The notes under the pieces: generated by a model | Told to the model about the DNA's origin: nothing | Database searches by the model: none | Seen by the model: only the letters and a program-made list of their open reading frames with translations | Translations under genes and position numbers: made by a program | Source: Deltaproteobacteria bacterium | Lineage (GTDB): Bacteria; Desulfobacterota; DSM-4660; Desulfatiglandales; Desulfatiglandaceae | Reading direction: 5' to 3' | DNA: 7,349 bases | Assembly (NCBI GenBank): GCA_003646995.1 | Contig: QMLZ01000140.1 | Span: 1-7,349 of the forward strand | Shown here: positions 1-6,132 of the stretch, in pieces | Layout of the letters: every line of letters begins with the position of its first letter | Numbering within the stretch: position 1 is the stretch's first letter

Positions 1-203
1 AGAAGCTCACCGGTTATTTGACAGGGGGGATAAGTCCCTTTGGCGCCAGAAAACAGTTGCCCGTGATTATGGAGCGGAACCTGCTTGAGCACAAAGACGT
101 TCTAATAAACGGAGGCCAAAGAGGTTTATTACTTCTAATGGATCCAAAAGACATAAGGGACATCACTAATGCTGAGGTTTACGCTGTGGCCAAAAAGGGA
201 TGA
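1..203 (+). CDS. ybaK: YbaK/EbsC-family Cys-tRNA(Pro) deacylase, C-terminal part
   Basis: Only the last 66-67 codons are inside the window; the frame is open from base 3 and ends at TGA 201-203, so the start lies upstream. The visible residues match the C-terminal half of YbaK: a TGYLTGGISPFG stretch (E. coli has TGYLVGGISPLG), then K-x-LPVIM and the GGQRGL turn (GGKRGL in E. coli). YbaK-type enzymes act in the cytoplasm and hydrolyse Cys-tRNA(Pro) made by mistake by prolyl-tRNA synthetase, protecting proline codons from cysteine. The gene precedes yedF by 46 nt on the same strand and may be co-transcribed with it. A direct link to selenium is not shown; editing of misacylated tRNA is the ordinary role. 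Family assignment is firm; exact substrate preference is inferred from the family. Confidence 0.88.
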   Translation, partial: KLTGYLTGGISPFGARKQLPVIMERNLLEHKDVLINGGQRGLLLLMDPKDIRDITNAEVYAVAKKG

Positions 204-249
204 CCTTCAACCCTCAATGAAACTGACTATTCAAATTTAGAGAGGTGCA

Positions 250-855
250 ATGATGAAAGAGATAGATTGTAAGGGGCTGGCGTGCCCCGGACCTGTACTT
301 CGAACTAAAGATGTATTGGAAAACAGTAGGCCAGACGTAATCAAGGTCATTGTAGACAACGAGGCATCTAAGCAAAATGTCAAAAGGTTTTTGGAATCAC
401 AGAACTATACAGTAAACATTGAAACAGACGGCTCTCTCTTTCACGTAATCGGATCCGATAATGCCGCTTCACAAGTACCAGATGAAGTTCATCAGACCCC
501 AGAATCCAATGAAGATAAAAAGAAAATACTTGTGATGATTGGGACAGACCGTATGGGTTACGGGGATGACGAGCTCGGCAAGAAATTAATGTTAAATTTC
601 CTGGGAACCTTGAAGGAAATGGGTGAGGATCTTTGGAGGTTGGTGCTCGTAAACAATGGGGTAAAGCTGACAATAGAAGGCTCTGATGCCTTACCCGTGC
701 TTAAAGAGTTGGCCCATAGCGGAGTATATATTCTTGTTTGTGGTACGTGCCTTACTTACTTTGACCTGCTTGAGAAAAAACAGATTGGTGAGACCACCAA
801 CATGTTGGATGTGGTAACGTCATTGCAACTGGCCGACAAGGTAATTAATCTCTAA
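250..855 (+). CDS. yedF: YedF, sulfurtransferase-like selenium metabolism protein
   Basis: This 201-residue protein has two parts. Residues 1-75 form a TusA/SirA-like domain with the diagnostic CPGP motif (Cys12), which carries persulfide in TusA, plus an extra Cys7. Residues 92-201 form a DsrE-like domain that begins ILVMIGTD and carries a CGTC pair (Cys164, Cys167). This fusion is the family known as selenium-metabolism YedF, which occurs in genomes that also carry selD and often lies next to it, as here. Its biochemical role is unproven; delivery of reactive sulfur or selenium is the usual suggestion. The start has an AGAGG ribosome binding site 5 nt before ATG 250; the second Met codon at 253 is a minor alternative. 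It is followed 20 nt later by the CxCC protein and then selD, all on one strand, which suggests one operon. Confidence 0.93.
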   Translation: MMKEIDCKGLACPGPVLRTKDVLENSRPDVIKVIVDNEASKQNVKRFLESQNYTVNIETDGSLFHVIGSDNAASQVPDEVHQTPESNEDKKKILVMIGTDRMGYGDDELGKKLMLNFLGTLKEMGEDLWRLVLVNNGVKLTIEGSDALPVLKELAHSGVYILVCGTCLTYFDLLEKKQIGETTNMLDVVTSLQLADKVINL

Positions 856-875
856 GGGGCCAAAAGGCGGAAAAA

Positions 876-1103
876 ATGAGTAAAGTACGAATCAAAGATT
901 ATATTGACCCAGAAATGACCATACTTGATGTAGTGTCCCAGTTCAGATCCACGGAAAAGGTGTTTAAGAAATACGATAAAGAAGTTGGAGCATGCCTTTG
1001 TTGCGAAGCCCTCTTTGATCCTTTGTGGAAAGTTGCGGAACAGTACAACCTGGATCTGGATAAACTGATGAGTGATCTGAAGGACGCAGCCAAGGCCTGG
1101 TAA
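876..1103 (+). CDS. DUF1858-type small redox-disulfide protein (CxCC)
   Basis: This 75-residue acidic cytosolic protein begins with a short strand-helix unit (residues 11-33, DPEMTILDVVSQF) and carries a cysteine cluster, Cys40-Leu-Cys42-Cys43, followed by a helix and a LDLDKLMSDL tail. This is the layout of DUF1858, also named the hybrid-cluster-protein-associated redox disulfide domain: a 'MTI-DV' opening, a CxxC-like pair after a turn, and a 'hn-DLD-LL-DL' end. Here the pair is written CxCC, giving three close thiols. An AAGGCGG ribosome binding site lies 5 nt before ATG 876. It is sandwiched between yedF (20 nt gap) and selD (5 nt gap to the correct start), so translation with selD may be coupled. 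A thiol role in selenium or sulfur transfer is an inference from position only. Confidence 0.82.
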   Translation: MSKVRIKDYIDPEMTILDVVSQFRSTEKVFKKYDKEVGACLCCEALFDPLWKVAEQYNLDLDKLMSDLKDAAKAW

Positions 1104-1108
1104 CAATT

Positions 1109-2158
1109 ATGCCTGAGACAAAGAAACTAAGGTTAACAGAAACCGTTCAAGGCTCTGGATGAGCCTCAAAGCTTCCTCCAGGGGACCTGGAGCGCGCCCT
1201 TTGCGGAATGAGTTTCCCCACAGATGAAAACCTTTTGGTGGGCCTGGACAGGGCTGATGACGCCGGAGTTTACAAGATTTCCGAAGAGCTTGCCTTAATA
1301 CAGACCGTGGATTTTTTCACGCCCATTGTGGATGATCCTTACTGGTTTGGCCAAATTGCCGCTGCCAACGCCCTCAGCGACATATATGCCATGGGGGGCG
1401 TCCCAAAAACTGCCATGAATCTCGTGGGATTTCCCATAAAAAAAATGGACATATCCGTGCTCAGACAAATAATACAAGGCGGCTTGGACAAGATGAAAGA
1501 GGCTGGTGTAGTGCTGGTGGGCGGACATAGTGTCGAGGACGAAGAATTGAAGTACGGGCTTTCTGTCACCGGCTTTGTACACCCAAAACGGGTACTGACA
1601 AAGAAAAATCTGAAAGTTGCGGATAAGCTTGTATTGACTAAGCCGTTAGGCACCGGCGTCATCAATACGGCAATTAAGGCAGGTCTTGCCCCTGCGGAAA
1701 CCATTGATATGATAACAAGGATAATGGCCACGACAAATAGGCGGGCTGCTGAAATCATGGCCAAATACGAAGTCCATGCATGTACTGACATAACGGGCTT
1801 TGGGCTTCTAGGCCATATTGCTGAAATGGTCGAAGGCCAAGACCTTGGAATCACGCTTTATGTTTCAGATATTCCAATCCTCCCTGAAGCCCTTGAGTTT
1901 GCTTCCATGGGTCTTTTCCCCGCGGGTGCATATAAAAACAAGGACTTCAGAAGCTGTATGGTAGAATTCTCATCCTCCATAGACCCGGTAGTGGCCGATC
2001 TGCTTTTTGATCCCCAGACTTCAGGGGGGCTTCTCATTTCTGTCTCGGATACCGACTCACAACCCCTCCTTGAAGACCTTCGCAAAAGCGCAATAAGCCA
2101 TTCAGCAATAATTGGGGAAGTAACGGAAGGGCCTCCTGGCAGAATCCTGGTAGTTTGA
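1109..2158 (+). CDS. selD: Selenide, water dikinase (SelD), selenocysteine-containing
   Basis: SelD makes selenophosphate from selenide and ATP, the selenium donor for selenocysteine and selenouridine synthesis. The frame from ATG 1109 to TGA 2156-2158 gives 349 residues, the usual length, if the in-frame UGA at 1160-1162 is read as selenocysteine (residue 18). Context GSG-Sec-ASKLPPGDLE aligns with E. coli GAG-Cys17-GCK20, so Sec18 and Lys21 are the catalytic pair. Other family motifs are Asp50-Asp51 (Mg-ATP binding), GGHS at 138-141, TDITGFGLLGH at 226-236 and FDPQTSGGLL at 300-309. ATG 1109 is 5 nt after the preceding stop and has only a weak ribosome binding site, which points to translational coupling. 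The alternative ATG 1208 (316 residues) would remove the glycine loop and catalytic residues and is rejected. A SECIS-like hairpin follows the UGA. Confidence 0.95.
1160..1162 (+). other. In-frame UGA codon read as selenocysteine (Sec18 of SelD)
   Basis: TGA lies in frame between conserved SelD sequence on both sides: GSG before it and ASKLPPGDLE after it. It sits exactly where other SelD proteins carry the catalytic Cys or Sec. Conservation of protein sequence on both sides argues for recoding, not for a disabled gene or a sequencing error. Decoding requires SelA, SelB and tRNA-Sec elsewhere in the genome. Confidence 0.93.
1164..1206 (+). promoter_or_regulatory. Bacterial SECIS-like hairpin in selD mRNA
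   Basis: Directly after the UGA, an upper stem pairs CTCCAGG (1176-1182) with CCTGGAG (1186-1192); opening the top pair leaves a G-rich apical loop about 20 nt downstream of UGA. A lower stem pairs CAAAG (1167-1171) with CTTTG (1199-1203), extended by CC (1164-1165) with GG (1205-1206) across one mismatch. An internal loop of 4 and 6 nt separates the stems. Position, stem and G-containing apical loop fit the known bacterial SECIS pattern that binds SelB. The element lies inside the coding sequence. No folding energy was computed. Confidence 0.75.
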
Positions 2159-2166
2159 ATGATGAG

Positions 2167-2679
2167 TTACAGCCATTCCCTTAATTTTTCCTTAAATTTC
2201 CTGCGCCACTTCTCCCTGTAGGTTGCCCAATCAGGTGAAGCCCTGTGGTTAATGACCACGGCTGTTCCCCTGATACCTTTTGCCCTGAGTTCTAGCTCCA
2301 TCTGTTGCTTGATTCTCTCTGCTTCTTTGGAAAGATCCTCCCTGTGCAGCTCAATAAGCTCTTTCAATGATTTTGTATCTAGGCCCAAAACTCGTTCCAA
2401 TACCAGGAGGAGCTGAGAGTTGTCCTTTTCAGGATCAATACGATCGCGGCATTCGTTTCTAATTGCTTCTATGGCCCAGTCCTTGACCACTGGTTCCATG
2501 TTTTCTATTTCGTCCATCATTTCCTTTAGTTGCAAAAGTCCATCTAAATACTTTTGGACCATGCCTTTGGCCCTAGCCACCGTCTCCTTTCTCTGTATTT
2601 CAGTCTTTTCCTCCTCGGTGACCTCAAGTTTCCTTGCCTTTTCCATGATTATGTCAAGCGTACTCCGGATCTCTCCCAT
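2167..2679 (-). CDS. Uncharacterised charged helical protein, 170 residues
   Basis: I do not recognise this protein with confidence. It begins MGEIRSTLDIIMEKA, an opening that I loosely associate with small uncharacterised proteins of Desulfobacterota and spirochaetes. Residues 8-130 are rich in Glu, Lys, Arg and Leu and look almost entirely helical, with likely coiled-coil stretches around 20-60 and 104-132. A short strand-like segment follows (RGTAVVINHR, 137-146), then a strongly basic amphipathic end (residues 154-168, KWRRKFKEKL). There is one cysteine (77) and no signal peptide or membrane segment. A clear GGGAGG ribosome binding site lies 5 nt before ATG (2679-2677), so the gene is credible. 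It lies 62 nt downstream of the serine hydrolase on the same strand and may share its transcript. It ends 8 nt from the selD stop, tail to tail, leaving no space for a separate terminator. Confidence 0.8.
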   Translation of the reverse strand: MGEIRSTLDIIMEKARKLEVTEEEKTEIQRKETVARAKGMVQKYLDGLLQLKEMMDEIENMEPVVKDWAIEAIRNECRDRIDPEKDNSQLLLVLERVLGLDTKSLKELIELHREDLSKEAERIKQQMELELRAKGIRGTAVVINHRASPDWATYREKWRRKFKEKLREWL

Positions 2680-2741
2680 TTTTACCTCCCTGAAAATTTC
2701 CAGATCCCTTGATCCATCTTGGTCAAAAATGTCTGGGATGT

Positions 2742-3839
2742 TTATCCAAATATACTTGCCACTGTATCATGCAGGTATGGCCTAAAGGCTCTGATCTTTT
2801 CGTTGCGCCTGCTAGGATGAATCCTATTCGTCAAGAACACCACAATAAGTCTCTTTTCAAGATCCATCCACACCGAGGTACCGGTAAAACCCAGATGTCC
2901 CACGCTATTTCTTGAAAAAAATCTACCAGCACTTGATCCCTTTACGGACGGGGTGTCCCAACCCAAGGCCCATGTGTTTCCGCTAATGCCCTTTTGTCTT
3001 TTGAAGAATTCCCTTACCACAGAAGTCCCAACAAGATCAGTCCCTTCGCCTTGGTAGCATTCCATTAGGGAAAAACATAACGTAAATATCTCCAGCGCGT
3101 TGGAAAAAAGCCCGGCATGCCCCGAAATCCCTCCCATGGCATAGGCGTTTTCATCGTGCACAAGGCCTCTCATTACCCTGCCTCTCCATGGGCATCTCTC
3201 AGTTGCAGCATACTCCTCAATGGGAAATTTTAATACATCACCAACTTCCTGGAAAAATGTGTGCTTCAGGCCCAACTGGGTGAAAAAATGTTTGCCCAAA
3301 AACTCTGGGAGACTCAGGCCTGAAACCGCTTCCACAATCCACTCCAGCAGTATGTATCCCAGGTCGCTATAGAGCACGCCACTGCCGGGCCTATATTGAA
3401 GCGGGCTTTCTAGTACCAGCTTTCGTATATGCCCTTTTGAACTCTCTCTATTTTCTGGCCCAATTTCCTTAAAAAAAGGAACCCAATCTCGCAGGCCGGC
3501 GCTATGGGCAAGAAGCTGTCTTAAGGTTATGGCCCTCTTGTCATCCGGCAAATCTTCTGGTAGCAGATCTGCCAAAGATCCTTCCAAATTGACGATCCTA
3601 TCCTCAACCAATTTCATTACAGCCAGTGATGTAGCAAGGGGCTTTGTCAAAGATGCCACATCAAAAATGGTATCTTTCCTCATGGGTATTGTCTGTGGAT
3701 CCACACATGCGTAGCCGGTCTCCTCCCAGAAAACAATGGTTTTCTCGGTGGAAACAAGCAGGACCGCCCCGGGATACACACCTTTTGTTATCCCCTCCTG
3801 CATGACTTCTTGGAGTCTTTTGGCCGCCCCTCCTACCAT
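2742..3839 (-). CDS. Serine hydrolase, class C beta-lactamase/PBP-like fold
   Basis: From ATG at 3839-3837 the protein has 365 residues; the frame extends to GTG 3911 (389 residues, numbering used here). It shows the serine beta-lactamase fold motifs: SLTK (Ser87 nucleophile, Lys90), Tyr181-Ser-Asp (the YxN position, with Asp in place of Asn) and HLGFTGTS (339-346) as the KTG equivalent. A VHDENAYAMGG-SGHAGLFS stretch (251-270) is typical of the group related to esterases and to the domain fused to some NagZ-like glycosidases. Likely roles are hydrolysis of peptidoglycan-derived or ester substrates; true beta-lactamase activity cannot be claimed. No signal peptide is evident, so it may be cytoplasmic. 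The GTG lies inside a GGAGG sequence and so cannot use it; ATG 3839 has a GAGG 8 nt upstream and starts just before family homology, so it is preferred. Confidence 0.85.
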   Translation of the reverse strand: MVGGAAKRLQEVMQEGITKGVYPGAVLLVSTEKTIVFWEETGYACVDPQTIPMRKDTIFDVASLTKPLATSLAVMKLVEDRIVNLEGSLADLLPEDLPDDKRAITLRQLLAHSAGLRDWVPFFKEIGPENRESSKGHIRKLVLESPLQYRPGSGVLYSDLGYILLEWIVEAVSGLSLPEFLGKHFFTQLGLKHTFFQEVGDVLKFPIEEYAATERCPWRGRVMRGLVHDENAYAMGGISGHAGLFSNALEIFTLCFSLMECYQGEGTDLVGTSVVREFFKRQKGISGNTWALGWDTPSVKGSSAGRFFSRNSVGHLGFTGTSVWMDLEKRLIVVFLTNRIHPSRRNEKIRAFRPYLHDTVASIFG

Positions 3840-3992
3840 TGGTCCTGCCTCGGGCTCCTCGTAAGGATAGTTTGGAAATTCAACTTCTTTGTGATAAAAC
3901 CTATCCCACACCTCCGTTTAGAGAAGTGGGTATCGAGCTTTACCTTAGTATTACTTTGTCTAGCTTGAAAGGAATATATAACCCTAATCGTC

Positions 3993-5162
3993 ATGACAAG
4001 CAATCTTAAGAATGTTGACGTTTTAGAGCAAAATGGCAAGAGGTTTATTCTTGTAGGGACCGCCCATGTGTCAAGGGAGAGTGCTGAAGAGGTTGCCACC
4101 ATAATCAGGGAGGAGAAGCCAGATACTGTTTGTATCGAGCTTTGCCCGTCTCGCTACGAGACCCTTACAAACAAGAAACAATGGGAAGAAACAGATCTGC
4201 TTAAGGTGATACGAGAAAAAAAGGCCTTTCTCCTGCTCTTTAACTTCCTCCTTTCCTCATTCCAAAAAAAGCTGGCCGACAGACTAGGTGTTAAACCAGG
4301 GCAAGAAGTCCTGGAGGCCATAAAGTGCGCCGAGCAGGTGGGCGCCCAAATACACCTTGCAGATCGCGATATCAGGGTCACCTTGTCCAGGGCCTGGCGT
4401 CTGATGGGCTTTTGGACCAAATTGAAACTTCTCACCCAAATCTTCACCTCTGCCACTGAACTGGAATCCATCAAGGAACAGGAAATTGAGAAAATGAAGG
4501 ACATGAACGTGGTAGAGTCCTTAATTTCCGAGGTTGGGAAATCTCTTCCTGAAGTAAGCCGCGTCCTTATAGATGAAAGAGACCAGTACCTATCGCAAAA
4601 AATACGCCAGGCCCCTGGTAACAAGATCGTTGCCATAGTCGGCGCTGGGCATATTCCTGGTATCAAAAGGTATTGGGACGAACAGATTGACCTAACCCAA
4701 TTGGAGCTACTTCCGCCGAAAGGAAAAATCCTTTCAGTCATTAAGTGGCTCATTCCAGCATTGATAGTGGCACTCATCCTGGCAGGTTTCATGCTCGCTG
4801 ACAGGCACACGGGAACAACCATGTTAAAATGGTGGGTTCTTGCAAATGCAACCTTGTCCGGCCTCGGCGCAGCGGCCGCGTTGGGTCACCCCGTTACCGT
4901 GCTTTCGGCAATTGTTGCGTCTCCCATAACGTCGCTTAACCCTTTAATTGCAGCCGGATGGGTAGCTGGGGTTGTAGAGATCTTTTTCGGAAAGCCTAAG
5001 GTGAAAGACTTCCAGGCCCTTGCAGAGGATCTGGGCTCTGTCAGGGGATTTTGGAAAAACAAGGTTACTCGAATCTTACTGGTGGTAGTGCTCACCAACA
5101 TAGGTAGTTCCCTGGGCACCTTCGTCGCCATTCCCCTTATGCTGAAGGTCTTGGCATACTAA
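3993..5162 (+). CDS. TraB/PrgY-family membrane protein
   Basis: This 389-residue protein belongs to the TraB (pheromone shutdown-related) family, distantly related to the TIKI/GumN protease-like group. Conserved elements are GTAHVS (22-27), VCIELCPSRY with Glu49 (46-55), LADRDIRVTL (122-131) and a second histidine motif VGAGHIPG (216-223); the two GxxH-like motifs and the Glu are the proposed metal-binding or catalytic residues of the family. The soluble part (1-245) is followed by a hydrophobic C-terminal region with about four candidate membrane segments (around 249-268, 284-300, 303-332 and 358-386). In enterococci the relative limits pheromone signalling; in most bacteria the role is unknown. 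The start is ATG 3993, with no good ribosome binding site (AAGGA lies about 20 nt upstream) and no better in-frame start. It diverges from the serine hydrolase and overlaps the next gene at its 3' end. Confidence 0.88.
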   Translation: MTSNLKNVDVLEQNGKRFILVGTAHVSRESAEEVATIIREEKPDTVCIELCPSRYETLTNKKQWEETDLLKVIREKKAFLLLFNFLLSSFQKKLADRLGVKPGQEVLEAIKCAEQVGAQIHLADRDIRVTLSRAWRLMGFWTKLKLLTQIFTSATELESIKEQEIEKMKDMNVVESLISEVGKSLPEVSRVLIDERDQYLSQKIRQAPGNKIVAIVGAGHIPGIKRYWDEQIDLTQLELLPPKGKILSVIKWLIPALIVALILAGFMLADRHTGTTMLKWWVLANATLSGLGAAAALGHPVTVLSAIVASPITSLNPLIAAGWVAGVVEIFFGKPKVKDFQALAEDLGSVRGFWKNKVTRILLVVVLTNIGSSLGTFVAIPLMLKVLAY

Positions 5163-5601
5163 TGCATGCTTGGTAGGCCTCATTTATGCGAGCTTCAATG
5201 TACGATAAGAGATTATCATCATCGGGGTCCACATCAAAGCAGTACCCGTCTTCCCCTAGGAGCCCATTGGGAATCAGGTTGCCAAAATCCTGTGGGTCCG
5301 ACACGGTGTCAGCATAAAAGCAAACGGACAACCAAGGCTCGCCCCCTGAATCCCTTATTATGTCCACTATGGCATAGTAAGGCCTGTTCGTAGCTAGTTC
5401 CCCTTTCAAGCCCGCTCTCAGGGAATAGCTCACTCCGCGCCTGGGATGGAAGTAAAATGTGGTGGCCTCTCCTAAAAATAAGGCTAGCATGATTCTTTCA
5501 AGGGCTTGTTTCATACCGGATGACTCTTCAGCCAACTCGGATAAGAAACTTGAAAACATCTTCCTTTCATCTTCAGAAGCAAACGGGAATTTCAGGTTCA
5601 T
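5137..5601 (-). CDS. Unknown acidic protein, 154 residues
   Basis: I do not recognise this protein. It appears cytosolic. A helical N-terminal third (residues 8-44, ending in ALFLGEATTFYF) precedes an alternating strand-rich middle (48-100: FHPRRGVSYSLRAG, RPYYAIVDIIRD, WLSVCFYAD), then an acidic loop DVDPDDDN (123-130) and a final helix (131-146). There are three cysteines (94, 121, 146). The acidic loop could bind a metal, but this is only a shape-based guess. The start ATG (5601-5599) has a GGAG ribosome binding site 5 nt upstream, and the protein has a normal amino-acid mix, so it is likely real. Its last 26 bp overlap the 3' end of the TraB-family gene on the opposite strand. It diverges from the 99-residue gene across a 72-bp gap. 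Confidence 0.78.
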   Translation of the reverse strand: MNLKFPFASEDERKMFSSFLSELAEESSGMKQALERIMLALFLGEATTFYFHPRRGVSYSLRAGLKGELATNRPYYAIVDIIRDSGGEPWLSVCFYADTVSDPQDFGNLIPNGLLGEDGYCFDVDPDDDNLLSYIEARINEAYQACISMPRPSA

Positions 5602-5623
5602 GAGATCTCCACGCTCCTACCAG

Positions 5624-5652
5624 TTGACTTTCGGGTTTTACCATTTTATCTT
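5624..5652 (+). promoter_or_regulatory. Candidate sigma70 promoter for the 99-residue gene
   Basis: TTGACT (5624-5629) and TATCTT (5647-5652) are 17 nt apart, with 5 of 6 and 4 of 6 matches to the sigma70 boxes. Transcription would begin near 5659, giving a short leader that contains the AAGGGG ribosome binding site (5662-5667) before ATG 5674. Confidence 0.5.
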
Positions 5653-5663
5653 TTGTATGAAAA
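5635..5663 (-). promoter_or_regulatory. Candidate sigma70 promoter for the 154-residue gene
   Basis: On the - strand, TTTTCA (5663-5658) and TAAAAC (5640-5635) are separated by 17 nt, with TG placed as in an extended -10 element. Each box matches 4 of 6 consensus bases. The predicted transcript would start roughly 27 nt before ATG 5601. It overlaps the opposite-facing candidate promoter for the 99-residue gene. Confidence 0.4.
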
Positions 5664-5673
5664 GGGGTGAGCC

Positions 5674-5973
5674 ATGATGGACGAGGGAGAATACAAAAGA
5701 AAATATACAAATCTTCGCATACTCAAGAGCATCCAAGAGTATTTAAAAGACGACGCTAAGGCCCCTACTGCTGTATACCCGATAAAAGTCCCAGATGACC
5801 TTCTCTACCAAATCTTGCAACACCAAGGGCCGGAGAAGGCGGATGAGGTGATCCACAGAATATTCAAGATTGGACTTACCATTTGGAGCGAGCAGCTCTA
5901 CAAGGAGGCTTTTGGCTCCGAGGAGAGCCTTAAGGCATTCATAGACCTGGTCAAGAAAAAAAACAGGGACTAG
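5674..5973 (+). CDS. Unknown 99-residue protein, possible ribbon-helix-helix fold
   Basis: I cannot name a family. The first 30 residues are charged and helical (EYKRKYTNLRILKSIQEYL). Residues 33-42 (AVYPIKVPDD) look like a strand leading into a helix (43-50), a turn at QGPEK, and a long helix (55-74, ADEVIHRIFKIGL). That strand-helix-helix order is reminiscent of ribbon-helix-helix DNA-binding proteins, although the basic strand residues normally seen are few. The end (75-99) is a charged helix. There are no cysteines, no signal peptide and no membrane segment. AAGGGG precedes ATG 5674 by 6 nt; ATG 5677 is a possible alternative. It diverges from the 154-residue gene, with overlapping candidate promoters in between. 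If it binds DNA, control of that gap would be a natural guess, but this is inference. Confidence 0.75.
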   Translation: MMDEGEYKRKYTNLRILKSIQEYLKDDAKAPTAVYPIKVPDDLLYQILQHQGPEKADEVIHRIFKIGLTIWSEQLYKEAFGSEESLKAFIDLVKKKNRD

Positions 5974-5989
5974 CAGCCTCAAAAGAGAC

Positions 5990-6018
5990 TCACGGTCTCC
6001 GTGACATGTGTGAAACAC
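5990..6018. repeat. Two small adjacent hairpins after the 99-residue gene
   Basis: TCACGG (5990-5995) and CCGTGA (5999-6004) form a perfect 6-bp inverted repeat around a TCT loop. GTGT (6008-6011) and ACAC (6015-6018) form a 4-bp repeat around GAA. They lie 17 nt after the stop of the 99-residue gene. No run of T follows either one, so a classical intrinsic terminator is not supported; mRNA 3'-end protection or chance are both possible. Confidence 0.4.
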
Positions 6019-6093
6019 CTGGAAGTGCCTTCCTCATCTTGAAAACTGGTAGTCTTGCTCTTCCTTGCACGTACCTGGACGTGGGTAGTTTTT

Positions 6094-6122
6094 TTGACAT
6101 TAGAAACCTGGCTCCGTAGCAA
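6094..6122 (+). promoter_or_regulatory. Weak candidate promoter before the MBL-fold gene
   Basis: A perfect -35 box TTGACA (6094-6099) is followed after 17 nt by TAGCAA (6117-6122), which matches only 3 of 6 -10 bases. If real, the transcript would start just before TTG 6133 and would be nearly leaderless, which argues against it or for another start. The -35 box falls inside the longer reading frame that begins at TTG 6055. Confidence 0.25.
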
Positions 6123-6132
6123 TGGTGACCAC

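Noticed and set aside
1339..1854. 171-codon open frame on the - strand inside selD
   Set aside because: It is entirely antisense to a conserved gene, its composition is atypical and it resembles no known protein.
1208..2158. SelD starting at ATG 1208 (316 residues)
   Set aside because: It lacks the catalytic loop. The upstream frame encodes conserved SelD sequence once UGA 1160 is read as selenocysteine.
4154..4822. 222-codon open frame on the - strand inside the TraB-family gene
   Set aside because: It is antisense to a clear coding region, rich in Ser, Arg and Ile, with no ribosome binding site or family motif seen.
6001..6060. UGA at 6040-6042 in the frame of the MBL-fold gene as a second selenocysteine codon
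   Set aside because: The residues upstream of it do not resemble the family, no good start precedes it before TAG 5971, and the Sec position would lie outside the conserved domain.
6068..6083. CACGT and ACGTG inverted repeat around a 6-nt spacer as an operator
   Set aside because: Five-base arms in this length of sequence are expected by chance and no regulator or promoter is clearly tied to it.
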